A stretch of DNA of 64,000 nucleotides from Bacillota bacterium (GCA_023410475.1 JAEYPS010000014.1:27166-91165), one strand, 5' to 3'; numbered from the stretch's first letter, positions 33,603 to 43,295 are shown. Numbers and translations: made by a program. Notes: a model not told the origin generated them from the letters alone.

Positions 33603-34965
33603 TGTGCCCTCCTATCTGAAATACGCACTCCTTTATTATCTCCGACACGGTGGGGTGCGGGAATATCACTTTCTGCGCCTGCTCGGGCGTCATCTCGCGG
33701 CCTATCATCATGCACGCGCCGTATATTATCTCGGACGCGTAGCTGCCTATCATATGAAACCCCGCGATGCGTCCGTTCGCGTCTGTCAGAATCTTCGCTA
33801 TGCCGTCTCCGCCCTCGTTCTCGGCAAGATACCTTCCCGAAAACCGCATGGACACGGTCTTTGCCTTAAACGCCATGCCCTTCTGTTTCGCGCTCTCCTC
33901 CGTCTCTCCGACGACCGCAACCTCGGGCGATGTGTATATTACCCCCGGCACCGCGCGGTAATCCATGCGGTCGCTTATGCCGAGCATGTCGTTAACCGCG
34001 ACTTCCGCCTCGCGGTAAGCGGTGTGCGCCAGCATCGACTTTCCGTTAACGTCGCCTGCTGCGTACACACCCGGCACGTTCGTCTTCATCACATCGTCGG
34101 TAATAATCGCGCCTCTCTCTGTCAGCACTCCTATGTTTTCAAGCCCGATCTCTTCCGAAGCCGCCCGCCTGCCCGCCGAGAGCAGCACGAGATCGCATTC
34201 GATCTCTTTCTCGCCCGCATCGTCTTTCGCGGTCACGGAGCCGCTTTTGACTCCCGTAACTGTGTGCCCGAGCATAAATTTAACGCCTCTCTTTTCAAGG
34301 CTCTTATTTAGCAGCTTTGCTATATCGCCGTCTATGCCACCGCCGATGCTGCTAAGCATCTCTATTACCGTTACGTCCGAACCCGCGGACGCAAAATAGC
34401 TTGCCATCTCGAGCCCTATTACTCCGCCGCCTATCACGGCCAGCTTTTCGGGCACATAGTCGATACCCAGTATCTCCCTGCTAGTAACCGCGAAACCACT
34501 CTCAAGAGCTTCCTTAAGCCCGGGTATAGGAGGCGATATAGGCACAGAGCCGGCGGCTATCAGCAGCCGTTTTCCCTGATACGCCTCATCGCCGCACCTT
34601 ACCTCAAAGGCCTCTTTGCGCCCTGTTATATACGCCTCTGCGGAAACCACATCGACCCCGGCGGCTTTAAGCTGCGCCTTAACTCCGCCCACAAGCGTTC
34701 TTACAACCTTGTTTTTACGGGCGAGCACGGCCTTGTGGTCGAGCGCCACGCCCTCCGCCTGCACGCCGTATTTTGCCCCCGACTCGGCGTTGTCCTTTAT
34801 CTTCGCGGAATAGAGGTATGTCTTCGTTGGTATGCATCCCTCGTTGAGGCACACTCCTCCCACTTCCCGTTTTTCTATCAGCAGCGTCTTCAGCCCGCCT
34901 TCGCCCGCGAGCTCGGCCACGCGGTAACCAGCCGGCCCTGCGCCTATAACTATCAAGTCGTACAT
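33595..34965 (-). CDS. lpdA: Dihydrolipoyl dehydrogenase (E3)
   Basis: 456-residue flavoprotein disulfide reductase. FAD loop IGAGPAGYRVAELAG; redox-active pair in GGVCLNEGCIPTKT (Cys40 and Cys45); NAD loop AVIGGGVIGLEMASYFA; AAGDVNGKSMLAHTA; and the C-terminal dimer-interface HPTVSE motif with the catalytic His. It re-oxidises the lipoyl groups of the adjacent E2. It sits between E2 and E1 genes, with 12 bp and an overlap. Confidence 0.95.
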   Translation of the reverse strand: MYDLIVIGAGPAGYRVAELAGEGGLKTLLIEKREVGGVCLNEGCIPTKTYLYSAKIKDNAESGAKYGVQAEGVALDHKAVLARKNKVVRTLVGGVKAQLKAAGVDVVSAEAYITGRKEAFEVRCGDEAYQGKRLLIAAGSVPISPPIPGLKEALESGFAVTSREILGIDYVPEKLAVIGGGVIGLEMASYFASAGSDVTVIEMLSSIGGGIDGDIAKLLNKSLEKRGVKFMLGHTVTGVKSGSVTAKDDAGEKEIECDLVLLSAGRRAASEEIGLENIGVLTERGAIITDDVMKTNVPGVYAAGDVNGKSMLAHTAYREAEVAVNDMLGISDRMDYRAVPGVIYTSPEVAVVGETEESAKQKGMAFKAKTVSMRFSGRYLAENEGGDGIAKILTDANGRIAGFHMIGSYASEIIYGACMMIGREMTPEQAQKVIFPHPTVSEIIKECVFQIGGHND

Positions 34966-34977
34966 GCGTCTGCCTCC

Positions 34978-36183
34978 TTACTGCGCTATCAGCTTATCAA
35001 TATTTTCGAGCATCTCGCCAAGCTCCTTCGAGAACCTTGCCGCCGGCGCTCCGTCCACGCCGCGGTGGTCGTATGTCAGCGAGAAGCCCATGGCGGGATA
35101 TGTCGCGAAATTACCGTTTAAAACCCTGACTCGGGTCTGCATGGCGCATACGCCAAGTATTCCCGTCTGCGGCGGGTTGATAACGGGCGTGAAGCTCTCG
35201 ACCCCGAGCGCGCCGAGGTTAGTCACGGTGAACGTGCCGTTCGCAAGAAGATGCGGGTCTATCCTGCCCGACCTCGCGGCGGCTATAAGCTCCTTCGTTT
35301 CTGCTGAAATATCGTACAGCGATTTTTTATCGGCGTTGTACAGCGTGGGCACAAGCAGCCCTCTGTCGGTGTCAACAGCTATCCCCAAGTTCACGGAGCG
35401 GAACAGGCGCATGCTGTCGCCAAGGAAATGAGCGTTGAGCACAGGATGCTTCAAAAGCGCCCTCGACACCGCGAACAGTATCATGTCGTTTATCGTTATG
35501 TCCTTGCCTTCTTCTTTAAAGCGCCTGCGCATATCGAGCAGCCCGGACGCGTCGAAGCTGGAGTTGTTAGTAAGCTGCGCCATACTGGACAGCGATTCGT
35601 GCATCGTCTTCGCAATGAGTCTGCGAACGTTCGAAAGCTTCTCGTCAGTATATTCCGGGCCTGCCGCGGCAGCCTGGCTTATGCCCTGCGGCCATGCCTG
35701 TGACAGCCTGTAGACGTCGCGCTCCATCACTCTGCCATTCGCTCCCGTAGGCGTCGCGTACGACGCGTCCACGCCCTGCCTCTCGGCGGCCATCCTCGCC
35801 CTCGGCGAAACAAAGACGTCCCCCGTCCTCTGTATTATCTGGGCGACAGGCTCGGCGGGTATCTGCGCTTCCTGCGGCTGCTTTTGCTCAGTCTGCTGCG
35901 GCTTTTCGTCTTTGGGCTTATTCAGATACTCGCTTATGTCCTCTCCTTCGGCGCCTATAACGCATACCGGATTAAGACACGGAACATCGTCGCCTTCCTC
36001 TGCGAGCAGCACGAGCAGCTTTCCTTCCGCGTCCGACTCAAAGTCAAACGCCGCCTTGTCCGTTTCATAAGAAAACAGCAGCTCGCCAGGCTTTACCTCG
36101 TCTCCGGCCGATTTGTGCCATTTCGTTATGATACAGCTTTCCACCGACTGCCCCTGCTTCGGCATTATTACAACGTGCGCCAT
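34978..36183 (-). CDS. Dihydrolipoamide acyltransferase (E2)
   Basis: 401-residue E2 with one lipoyl domain (lysine in YETDKAAFDF, near residue 43), a Gln/Pro-rich linker near residues 90-115, a peripheral subunit-binding domain (VSPRARMAAERQGVD), and the catalytic domain ending in YDHRGVDGAPAARF. It is the first gene of the operon E2-E3-E1. The acyl group is unknown. The ATG at 36183 follows AGGAGAG. Confidence 0.93.
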   Translation of the reverse strand: MAHVVIMPKQGQSVESCIITKWHKSAGDEVKPGELLFSYETDKAAFDFESDAEGKLLVLLAEEGDDVPCLNPVCVIGAEGEDISEYLNKPKDEKPQQTEQKQPQEAQIPAEPVAQIIQRTGDVFVSPRARMAAERQGVDASYATPTGANGRVMERDVYRLSQAWPQGISQAAAAGPEYTDEKLSNVRRLIAKTMHESLSSMAQLTNNSSFDASGLLDMRRRFKEEGKDITINDMILFAVSRALLKHPVLNAHFLGDSMRLFRSVNLGIAVDTDRGLLVPTLYNADKKSLYDISAETKELIAAARSGRIDPHLLANGTFTVTNLGALGVESFTPVINPPQTGILGVCAMQTRVRVLNGNFATYPAMGFSLTYDHRGVDGAPAARFSKELGEMLENIDKLIAQ

Positions 36184-36257
36184 CGGTACACTCTCCTAAC
36201 TGCTTGGTCAAATTCCAAAATTTTTTATTGCGTTACCTTATATTATTTTCTGCTTAT

Positions 36258-36286
36258 ATTCTATAACATTTTCAAGCACAATACAA
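36258..36286 (-). promoter_or_regulatory. Promoter of the 2-oxoacid dehydrogenase operon
   Basis: Minus-strand TTGTAT (36281-36286), 17-base spacer, TAGAAT (36258-36263), about 75 bp before the E2 start. The boxes are near-consensus but the area is AT-rich, so chance is possible. Confidence 0.45.
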
Positions 36287-36356
36287 CATATTTATCACTA
36301 TAACAAATATTTTCGGGCATTTTCATTCAGTAACGGAAATAATCCCATCATTTATG

Positions 36357-36385
36357 TTGCATATTTTCATCAGCGTTGCTATAAT
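36357..36385 (+). promoter_or_regulatory. Promoter of the DeoR regulator gene
   Basis: TTGCAT (36357-36362), 17-base spacer, TATAAT (36380-36385), 75 bp before the TTG start. Confidence 0.65.
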
Positions 36386-36460
36386 TTCTATTAACAAACC
36401 AAAAAGTCTCACGGCTTTTCGGTGCCCCGTATTTGTATATAACTGAAAGAGGGATATATT

Positions 36461-37225
36461 TTGTTTGCGGTAGAAAGAAGAAGCAAGCTGATGGCGCTGC
36501 TAAGCGAAAAGGAGAGCATATCCGTACAGGAGGCCTCCGCCTATTTCGGCGTCGCGGAAGAGACGATACGCAGAGACATGAGCATACTCGAGGAGCAAAA
36601 GCTGCTCGTCCGCACGCACGGGGGCGCTCTGCTTGCGGGCGGTCCAAAGCCCGAGATATCCTACGAGATGAGAAAGAAGATAAACATCTCCGGCAAGGAC
36701 AGGATAGGAAGCGAAGCGGCAAAGCTTGTATCAGACGGTGACACAATTATACTCGACGCCAGCACATCCGCGTTTTTTTTGGCTAAGCACGTCAAAAACA
36801 AAAAGGGGCTTACGGTAATAACGAACTCCGAGAATGTTATAAAAGAGCTATCCACGCAAAGCGATATAGAGATAATATCTACGGGAGGCGTACTTAGGCG
36901 CAAGAGTATGTCGTACGTCGGGCGCGTCGCTGAAGACTCTCTTCGCAATTACCACGCGACGAAGCTTTTCTTCTCGTGCATGGGCTTTTCGCTAGAGCGC
37001 GGGCTCACAGATTCCAACGGCCAGGAATCCGACATGAAGAAGATAATGATAGCGTGCTCCCAGACGATATGCCTTCTTTGCGATCACACGAAATTCGACA
37101 TGGTCGGCTACGCGTCTACGGCAAGAGCCGAAGACATAGACGTTTTAATAGCCGATCAGGAGCTAAGCGGCGAATTTTCGCAAGGCGTTGACTCTCTTGG
37201 TATAAAAGTCGTAATAGCGGAATAA
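36461..37225 (+). CDS. DeoR-family sugar-responsive transcriptional regulator
   Basis: 254-residue repressor. The N-terminal winged helix (residues 1-57) contains VQEASAYFGVAEETIRRD, and THGGALL links to a sugar-phosphate-sensing domain with DSNGQESDMKKIMI near residue 190. TTG start after AGAGGG. It is transcribed divergently from the dehydrogenase operon and lies next to fucose/ribulose sugar genes, so either could be its target. Its own terminator follows. Confidence 0.9.
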   Translation: MFAVERRSKLMALLSEKESISVQEASAYFGVAEETIRRDMSILEEQKLLVRTHGGALLAGGPKPEISYEMRKKINISGKDRIGSEAAKLVSDGDTIILDASTSAFFLAKHVKNKKGLTVITNSENVIKELSTQSDIEIISTGGVLRRKSMSYVGRVAEDSLRNYHATKLFFSCMGFSLERGLTDSNGQESDMKKIMIACSQTICLLCDHTKFDMVGYASTARAEDIDVLIADQELSGEFSQGVDSLGIKVVIAE

Positions 37226-37275
37226 ATAACGGTTTATGATCATACCATTTATTATAACTACATCCATCAAGAATC

Positions 37276-37306
37276 GCGCCGGCCTCACGCAGCCAGCGCT
37301 TTTTTC
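37276..37306 (+). terminator. Terminator after the DeoR gene
   Basis: Stem GCGC-C-GGC / GCC-A-GCGC (37276-37283, 37292-37299) with one mismatch, then a run of T, 50 bp past the stop. Confidence 0.7.
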
Positions 37307-37344
37307 TTTATGTTTTGAGCCGGAAGTTCTGGGCTGTCATCGGT

Positions 37345-37379
37345 ATAAAAAGAATAAGCACGATTAAAGCGCTTATTCT
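37345..37379 (-). terminator. Terminator after fucU
   Basis: Stem AGAATAAGC / GCTTATTCT with TTTTTAT on the minus strand (37345-37350), 26 bp past the fucU stop. Confidence 0.8.
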
Positions 37380-37405
37380 CGCTGACTTGGTATAAAAGTA
37401 TTTTG

Positions 37406-37840
37406 TTAAACCACTACGCCCTTCTTTAATATTATGTTAGCGTACAGCGCTCCCTCGCCGGTCGCGACCACGGCATAGCAGCTCTTTGCCCTCTCGTAGA
37501 ACGCGAAGCGCTCTATCATCTCGAACCCTGCAAACGCTTTTGCTTCGGGGCCGGACTCTATTATGCTCTTATAGCGGCTCCAGATTTCGGGCTCGCTTTC
37601 GTCTTTGCTCACGGTCTGCATAAGCATTACCGATCTTTCCACGAACGTGTCGAGCGCAAACAGCTCGAGCACGGCCTTTAATATCGGCTCTGTGCCGTGT
37701 CCGTCGAGCCGAACGACCCTTTTACCCATAGTCTCGGCCGGAAAGTTTCCGTCCGCAAGGCAGATCTCGTCTCCGTGTCCCATCTCCATAAGCACCTTCA
37801 AAAGCTGCGGAGATATTATTGATGGTATTCCTTTAAGCAT
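37406..37840 (-). CDS. fucU: L-fucose mutarotase (RbsD/FucU family)
   Basis: 144-residue sugar mutarotase that interconverts anomers before isomerase or kinase steps. The catalytic EMGHGDEICLADGNFP motif is near residue 18, and RFAFYERAKSCYAVVATGE near residue 110 resembles FucU more than RbsD. GGAGG precedes the ATG. It is followed by a terminator and preceded by an AEC transporter and AraD, suggesting deoxy-sugar or pentose use. Ribose pyranase is the main alternative. Confidence 0.85.
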   Translation of the reverse strand: MLKGIPSIISPQLLKVLMEMGHGDEICLADGNFPAETMGKRVVRLDGHGTEPILKAVLELFALDTFVERSVMLMQTVSKDESEPEIWSRYKSIIESGPEAKAFAGFEMIERFAFYERAKSCYAVVATGEGALYANIILKKGVVV

Positions 37841-37915
37841 GACATCCTCCTTCTGACTTTACAGATTCATTTTTGTTTAAGAGCCGCCCGTTTATACTAT
37901 CGGTACGCCCTGCCG

Positions 37916-38839
37916 CTACAGGCTAAGATACGCGATGAGCGCGAACGCTATCAAAGACAGTACGGTGTAAGAAGACAGCGTAGCGGAAACATACGCGTTT
38001 TCATCGCTGTTATCCACGAATATGGGTATTATGAACGGCGGGGGCAGCACAAACATCAGTATCAGCGCCCACTTAAGATATTCGCTGACAGTTATTATCA
38101 AGCCGATTGCCGCCAGCAATGCCACGCACAGCAATGCCATTAGAGCAGCGCGTGCAAGCAGCGTTGAAAGCGTAATCCTTAAATTAAGCTTCTTAAGCTC
38201 AAGCTCATACCCTATTACAAAAAGTATGAGCACCGCCGTCGGCGCCGCAATAAATTCGAAAATGTAGCTTACAGTCTCCCCGGCAGCAGACGCGTCTACC
38301 ATTCTTCCAAGTCCCGTCGCCCCTATAACGACTCCCAGCACTATAGATATGATCACCGGCGATTTAACCATCGTCTTGACGGAATCCTTAAACGAGGCTT
38401 CCTTCTTAAGAAGCACAAGATACACGGTGAATACGAACAGCACCTGCCCAAGGTCCGCGGTCGCGAAATACGTTATTCTGGCCGCTCCGAACAGCAGCGT
38501 AAAGAGAGCGTATCCCAGCATTCCCGCTTCGAATCCGGTCATTAGGAACGGTGTAGAGCGCATCTTCGCTTTTGAAAAGCGCTTTACCAAAAAACCCAGC
38601 CCCAGCGCGGCGAGGCAGATAACAAACATCGACAGTGCTGTTACAACGATGTCGATGCTGTATTGCGCTCTGTAAAACGCCCCTATAAGCACCGCGGGAA
38701 GGCAGACGTTGACGATGAGCGCCTTGAGCCCTGCGACGCCCTGTCTTTGCACTACTCCCTTTTTTCTGCATACAGCGCCAACCGCTATCATTATCAGAAC
38801 AGGGAGTATCATCTTAAGTATTCCAAGCATCTTGTCCAC
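37916..38839 (-). CDS. AEC family transporter
   Basis: 307-residue auxin-efflux-carrier-type transporter with ten predicted helices in two halves. N-terminal VLIMIAVGAVCRKKGV and the crossover AGLKALIVNVCLPAVLIGAF are family-typical. A GTG start at 38839 follows GGAGGG. Substrates are usually organic or amino acids such as malate; here unknown. It lies between fucU and araD, with 130 bp to araD. Confidence 0.87.
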   Translation of the reverse strand: MDKMLGILKMILPVLIMIAVGAVCRKKGVVQRQGVAGLKALIVNVCLPAVLIGAFYRAQYSIDIVVTALSMFVICLAALGLGFLVKRFSKAKMRSTPFLMTGFEAGMLGYALFTLLFGAARITYFATADLGQVLFVFTVYLVLLKKEASFKDSVKTMVKSPVIISIVLGVVIGATGLGRMVDASAAGETVSYIFEFIAAPTAVLILFVIGYELELKKLNLRITLSTLLARAALMALLCVALLAAIGLIITVSEYLKWALILMFVLPPPFIIPIFVDNSDENAYVSATLSSYTVLSLIAFALIAYLSL

Positions 38840-38969
38840 GCTATGCCCTCCGTATCAATCTCATTTTGTTTATATCATAAACCTTGCCGTTACATTACCG
38901 CCAAGAAGGAACCGCAAGTTAAAGGAGCGCCGTAACGGGCAGCGCCCCTCTCCTAAAGCCGTTAACGAA

Positions 38970-39653
38970 TTATTTTTGCCCGTAATACGCGTTTTTTCCG
39001 TGCTTACGTAGAAAATGCTTGTCAAGCAGCGTTCTTGGCATATCGGCTCCGCTGCTTATGCTGAGTGTATAGTACGCCATCTCGCACACGTACTCGAGCA
39101 CCGCGGCGTTCTCGACGGCCTTCATAGCCGTATCTCCCCAAGTAAACGGGCCGTGATTCTTTACAAGCACCGCCGGAACGCTTGCGGGATCTATACCTTT
39201 AAACGCTTCGGCGATAACTGTACCCGTCTCCTTCTCGTAGTCTGCGTTTATCTGCGCATCCGTAAGGCTTCGCGTTACGGGAATATCTCCGTAAAAGTTG
39301 TCGGCGTGCGTCGTTCCAAGATACGGCACGGGCCTGCCCGCCTGCGACCATATCGTTGCCCACTTTGAATGCGTGTGAACGACAGCGCCGGTATCAAACG
39401 CCTTATACAGTTCTATGTGCGTCGGCGTGTCCGACGATGGACGGTACCTGCCCTCTACTACATTACCGTTCTGGTCTGTGACGACCATATCGTCCGCAGT
39501 CATAGAGTCGTAGGACACCCCGCTCGGCTTTATTACAATGAGTCCGCTCTCGCGGTCTATGGCGCTTACGTTGCCCCAAGTGAACAGAACGAGCCCGAGC
39601 TCTACGAGTTCAAGATTCGCCGCGCATACTTTGTCTTTAAGTTGTTCCAGCAT
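38970..39653 (-). CDS. araD: L-ribulose-5-phosphate 4-epimerase (class II aldolase/AraD family)
   Basis: 227-residue zinc enzyme. TWGNVSAID and IKPSGVSYD bind phosphate, VVHTHSKWAT supplies two zinc histidines near residue 95, and GTTHADNFYGDIPVTR is characteristic of AraD rather than fuculose aldolase. LVKNHGPFTWG gives the third histidine. It makes D-xylulose-5-phosphate from L-ribulose-5-phosphate. AGGAGG precedes the ATG. No araA or araB is in the window. Confidence 0.9.
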   Translation of the reverse strand: MLEQLKDKVCAANLELVELGLVLFTWGNVSAIDRESGLIVIKPSGVSYDSMTADDMVVTDQNGNVVEGRYRPSSDTPTHIELYKAFDTGAVVHTHSKWATIWSQAGRPVPYLGTTHADNFYGDIPVTRSLTDAQINADYEKETGTVIAEAFKGIDPASVPAVLVKNHGPFTWGDTAMKAVENAAVLEYVCEMAYYTLSISSGADMPRTLLDKHFLRKHGKNAYYGQK

Positions 39654-39688
39654 ATTTCCTCCTTATGTGCTTTGCTTATCGTAAAATT

Positions 39689-40582
39689 CTATTGCTTTAC
39701 AGTTCTCTTTACCATGCCGGAGTAAGGATGGTCATCCGAGGCGGCTCTTACCAAGGTAAGCTCTCCCGACCGCAGCATGTTCTGTATCCTCATATAAAGC
39801 CATCTGTCGCCGACGCCCGGCGTCTTGCCCAGCGTTTTGCCGATGAGCCTCGCGACGATGAACTCGCCCTCCGGAATGTTAGCCCTCAGCGCGAAATCAT
39901 AAAAGTCCTCGGGTACGCCCATAAGCCTGCCGTTTATCACGGCGCGCAGCGGGGCGTTTTCACTTACGAGACTGTTCCATATATCGGCATAAACCCCGCG
40001 GAGCGTTTCGATTATAGGCTTCTCGTATTCGGCAAGCTCTCCCAGCATTTCGGCGTCTACGTCTCCGATGCCACTATAGTTTACAACGCAGCCGTCCTTC
40101 TCCATCTGCTCTGGTATCCTCACGACGGACAGCGGAGTGCGCGCGTCCGACATAAGATGACACACAAAGCAAAGACCGCACAGCTCAGCAGGATTGCCGG
40201 AGCATATCCACATCCTCACGGGCTCGAGCGTCTGCTTTGCTTCCTCAAGCCGCTTCATCCCCGTCATATCCGTTTCCCATATCGCGTACGGCACGCCGGG
40301 GAAATCCGAGAACAATGTCTCAAGCAGCTCCTTGCGCTTGTTCATGCCGCTATCCATATCCGAAATGTCCCCGATATCCAGCATAAGCATTAGCTGCGCG
40401 ACATCGGCTGAACAGCCTTTCATGTCTGCCCCTGCCCAGACACGCGGTTTCTTTGCCTCGCGGCGTTCCTTCACGGTGCCGCCGAATACGGCGACCGCGC
40501 CTGAAAGGCGCTCGCCGGGCTTCATCGATTTTGCAAATTTCAGCGCTCCCGCGGCGCTTTCGTTAAACGCTATCTCTAACAT
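39689..40582 (-). CDS. DUF1835/DUF3658 domain-containing protein
   Basis: 297-residue protein with the two-part layout of this family: an N-terminal region starting MLEIAFNESAAGALKFA and a C-terminal helical region with RLMGVPEDFYDFALRANIPEGE. The function of this family is not established. The start has only a weak ribosome site. It sits between araD and a 4Fe-4S protein on the same strand; I see no functional link. Confidence 0.65.
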   Translation of the reverse strand: MLEIAFNESAAGALKFAKSMKPGERLSGAVAVFGGTVKERREAKKPRVWAGADMKGCSADVAQLMLMLDIGDISDMDSGMNKRKELLETLFSDFPGVPYAIWETDMTGMKRLEEAKQTLEPVRMWICSGNPAELCGLCFVCHLMSDARTPLSVVRIPEQMEKDGCVVNYSGIGDVDAEMLGELAEYEKPIIETLRGVYADIWNSLVSENAPLRAVINGRLMGVPEDFYDFALRANIPEGEFIVARLIGKTLGKTPGVGDRWLYMRIQNMLRSGELTLVRAASDDHPYSGMVKRTVKQ

Positions 40583-40603
40583 CGATTATCTCTTTAAGAC
40601 TCT

Positions 40604-41275
40604 CTATTTTACACCGAACGCCCTCGGGCATACAACCCTGCATCTGTTGCAGTTGACGATACCGAACCCTCTGTCGTTATCTCCGTACGCGTACGGGCGG
40701 CACAAATGCTGACGCGCCGTTTCACCGTCCAGCGCTTTTTGCGGGCATGCGTCAAGGCACTTGCGGCAGCTCTTTATACAAAGCTCTTCCGACAGCTCGT
40801 CTGAGCGCAGCTCGAGGTCTGTAAGCACGGCTCCGAAGTTCAGCATATTTCCGTATGTTTTGTTTATGACGAGCGTGTTCTTTCCAAGACTGCCCAGCCC
40901 GGCCATAACGGCAGCGTGGCGCATAGATAACAGCCCTTTGCCTGTAAGCGTGTCTTTATGCCAGTAATCGTACGGCGTGTCCGACGGCAAAGGAACTGCC
41001 GCCGCGCCCATATCCTGCAAATCAAGAGCGGCGGCGTAAGCAATACGGTCTAGCTCCCTTAAGTTTATCTCCGTGGCGTGGTTGTACACTATACGCGGGC
41101 TGACTGCCGCAAGACCTTTGGGAAGCCTCTTTCCGAAGACTATCACCGAGCGGCAGCTGGGGAAAATATCCCCCGGGCGAAACCCCTCCGGTGCGTCGTC
41201 AAACCTTTCTGTTTCGGCTATTCCGCAAACATCCGCGCCCGCGCTTAATACAAGCTCCTTTATTCTGTTTTCCAT
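40604..41275 (-). CDS. Epoxyqueuosine reductase-like 4Fe-4S protein
   Basis: 223-residue protein with two C-terminal iron-sulfur motifs, CIKSCRKCLDACP near residue 170 and CNRCRVVCP near the end, in the QueG-like double-cluster arrangement. It lacks the C-terminal HEAT region of true QueG and is shorter, so a different corrinoid- or flavin-linked reductase role is possible. The GLGSLGKNTLVIN segment is a family hallmark. GGGAG precedes the ATG. Confidence 0.8.
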   Translation of the reverse strand: MENRIKELVLSAGADVCGIAETERFDDAPEGFRPGDIFPSCRSVIVFGKRLPKGLAAVSPRIVYNHATEINLRELDRIAYAAALDLQDMGAAAVPLPSDTPYDYWHKDTLTGKGLLSMRHAAVMAGLGSLGKNTLVINKTYGNMLNFGAVLTDLELRSDELSEELCIKSCRKCLDACPQKALDGETARQHLCRPYAYGDNDRGFGIVNCNRCRVVCPRAFGVK

Positions 41276-41316
41276 ATATTCTCCCTTATAGCATCCGCGT
41301 GTGTTTTGGTCTTTGA

Positions 41317-41784
41317 TTACAGCGAGGGTTGCCCCACATTGGCTTTTTCGAGATAAACCAGCGTCAGCTTATCGTTTACCTTCTCTTCCCGGACCTTCCT
41401 GTAGCCGATACTGCCGTAAACGTGCAGGTTTTTCTCGCTTTTCAAGCCTGTAAACAGCGAAAACGAGCGGCAGCAGCCAAAATGCTCTTCAACGCTTCTC
41501 ATCAGCTCTTTGCCTATACCTTTGTTCTGATGCTCCGGGTGCACGATAAGCCTGCCTATATAGCATACTCCGTCCTGTTCACATGCCCTGACCGAGCCGA
41601 CTATCTTCCCGCAAATCTCGCTTTTCAGTATGACCTGATCAACGAAATCCTGCTTCATGCCGTCAAGCGTCTGCGTGAGCGGTGGGATCGTATAGTCGCC
41701 TACCAGCTCCGCCTCGCTCTTATAAGCGAGCTTTTGCAGCTCAAGTATCTCATCTAAGTCTTCATACAGTGCCTTTGTAACCAT
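41317..41784 (-). CDS. GNAT family N-acetyltransferase
   Basis: 155-residue acetyltransferase. The acetyl-CoA loop is VHPEHQNKGIGKELM (about residues 95-110), preceded by the CYIGRLIV strand and followed by FTGLKSEKNLHVYGSIGY. The substrate is unknown. It has a good ribosome site (AGGAGAAG) and probably forms a loose unit with the 4Fe-4S gene downstream. Confidence 0.88.
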   Translation of the reverse strand: MVTKALYEDLDEILELQKLAYKSEAELVGDYTIPPLTQTLDGMKQDFVDQVILKSEICGKIVGSVRACEQDGVCYIGRLIVHPEHQNKGIGKELMRSVEEHFGCCRSFSLFTGLKSEKNLHVYGSIGYRKVREEKVNDKLTLVYLEKANVGQPSL

Positions 41785-41826
41785 GTTTCTCTTCTCCTTC
41801 TCTTCTGATCTCTTCTCTTTTATTTT

Positions 41827-43110
41827 TTATTTACCAAGCTTCGCGTTCTTTTCCCTCCAGTAGCGCGCGAAACGGTTATTCCCTTTTATCGCGTCCCAGT
41901 CTTCACGAAAGAACTCGTCCACCATCGCCTGCTCCTCGGCGGCGGCTTTTGAGGTAAAGTTTTTTAGCTGCTCAATGTCAGGAGCCCCGCCGCAAAAGAG
42001 ACGTTCTTCCTCCCCAAGCCACTTCTCCTCTAGCGCGTCACGCCTCGCCCGCAGAGCGTCAGCGTCGACAAGGCCTGCCAGCACCGCCCGGTGCAGTCTC
42101 TCGCGCCTGAGCCAGTATTCCCTGCCCTCTTTTTCATCCTCAAAGACGGGAGCCTGATTCACACCCACTGAAGCCTCATTACTTTTTGTGCCGAAAAACA
42201 CCGGCTTGAACGCGGATATGCAGGGAACAGAAGCCCCCGTCGCCCATATCGTAATCGGCGCTCCTTCGCGCAGCACCGCCACAAAGCTGCCCGTTGTCTG
42301 ATCCCCTATAAGCCCTCCCGCGTGCATACAGACGCTGCCAACACTTCCTCTGGAGAACTCGCGTCCGCTTACACCACTCGCGTGTGTGCGCAGCGCGGCC
42401 ATCATCTGCTTTACCGTAACGGGTCCTTTCTCTATCGCTCCCAGCGACTGGCAGCGGCGCTGCTTTCCTCTCGCAAAATGCGAAAACAGCGGCTCGGTGA
42501 AGCGTTTAGCGAAGTCCTCGCTTTCCTCAATTCCTCCGCGCATCGTATGCTCTCCGCGTATAAACAGCCTGTTCGATATCGCAGCCTTGTCGCGCACCGG
42601 AACGACGGCGTAATTTCTGCCCGAGGTCTCCAGTATAAACGCGTTTTTCGGGTCGCATATCAGAAAGCTGTTGTCGTATCGGAAGTCCTTTGTGTAGCCG
42701 CAGTTGCCTCCCTGCCCGTACTCCCTGAGCAGGCTTATTATTGTGTCGAGCGCGCCTTCGGCGGTGTCCGCCCTCTCAAGCGCGAGCCGCAAAAGGTCCA
42801 TGCCTGTGAGCGCTTCTCTGTCGTTTTTCGCCTTTGTGAACACCGCTTCGTTGCCTATGGCTACGCCGTGCTCGTTTACGCCCATCTCGGCTCCCCATAT
42901 CCAGTCGGGTTTAAGCAGCAGCGCCGCGTTCGTACGGCTTGCCTGCGGTATCTCGATATAGGTGCATTTTAGTATTTCGCCGCTTGTATACGTCTTTGCG
43001 GGAATGAACGTTATGACATGGGGCTCGTTCGGCTCCCTGTCGCTGTTCTTCGCCAGCATCGCCGCTCCGTTTTGCGTATAGCCTCCGGTCACACAAATGG
43101 TATCGCACAT
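41827..43110 (-). CDS. C69 family dipeptidase
   Basis: 427-residue Ntn-hydrolase of peptidase family C69 (U34). I start at the ATG at 43110 because it puts Cys at position 2 (MCDTICVTGG), the nucleophile exposed when Met is removed, and AAGGAG lies seven bases before it; a longer frame would bury the Cys. NSDREPNEPH and GVNEHGVAIGNEA near residue 80 are family motifs. No signal peptide, so it is probably a cytoplasmic dipeptidase. Confidence 0.9.
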   Translation of the reverse strand: MCDTICVTGGYTQNGAAMLAKNSDREPNEPHVITFIPAKTYTSGEILKCTYIEIPQASRTNAALLLKPDWIWGAEMGVNEHGVAIGNEAVFTKAKNDREALTGMDLLRLALERADTAEGALDTIISLLREYGQGGNCGYTKDFRYDNSFLICDPKNAFILETSGRNYAVVPVRDKAAISNRLFIRGEHTMRGGIEESEDFAKRFTEPLFSHFARGKQRRCQSLGAIEKGPVTVKQMMAALRTHASGVSGREFSRGSVGSVCMHAGGLIGDQTTGSFVAVLREGAPITIWATGASVPCISAFKPVFFGTKSNEASVGVNQAPVFEDEKEGREYWLRRERLHRAVLAGLVDADALRARRDALEEKWLGEEERLFCGGAPDIEQLKNFTSKAAAEEQAMVDEFFREDWDAIKGNNRFARYWREKNAKLGK

Positions 43111-43231
43111 GGGCATTCTCCTTAACACCTATTTAATCTGCGGGTATCCGCCTGTTTATTACTCAGATGTTATCCATGATATGGTTAGGACTATTATAGC
43201 ATACGCCTTACCTGTTTTTACAACTATAAAG

Positions 43232-43269
43232 ATAAAAAACAAGCCGTACTGATTCATTGCAGTCGGCTT
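43232..43269 (-). terminator. Terminator ending the long catabolic operon
   Basis: Stem AAGCCG-ACTG / CAGT-CGGCTT (arms 43241-43250 and 43260-43269) with GTTTTTTATC on the minus strand, 27 bp past the last gene. It separates the operon from the C69 peptidase gene. Confidence 0.85.
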
Positions 43270-43295
43270 GCCAAGCTTAGCTAAAGGTTTGCTCG

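Noticed and set aside
37226..37260. Sequence near ATCATACCATTT as a third copy of the shared operator
   Set aside because: Only a few bases match; the TGGT-N3-ACCA palindrome and adjacent TTGACA are missing.
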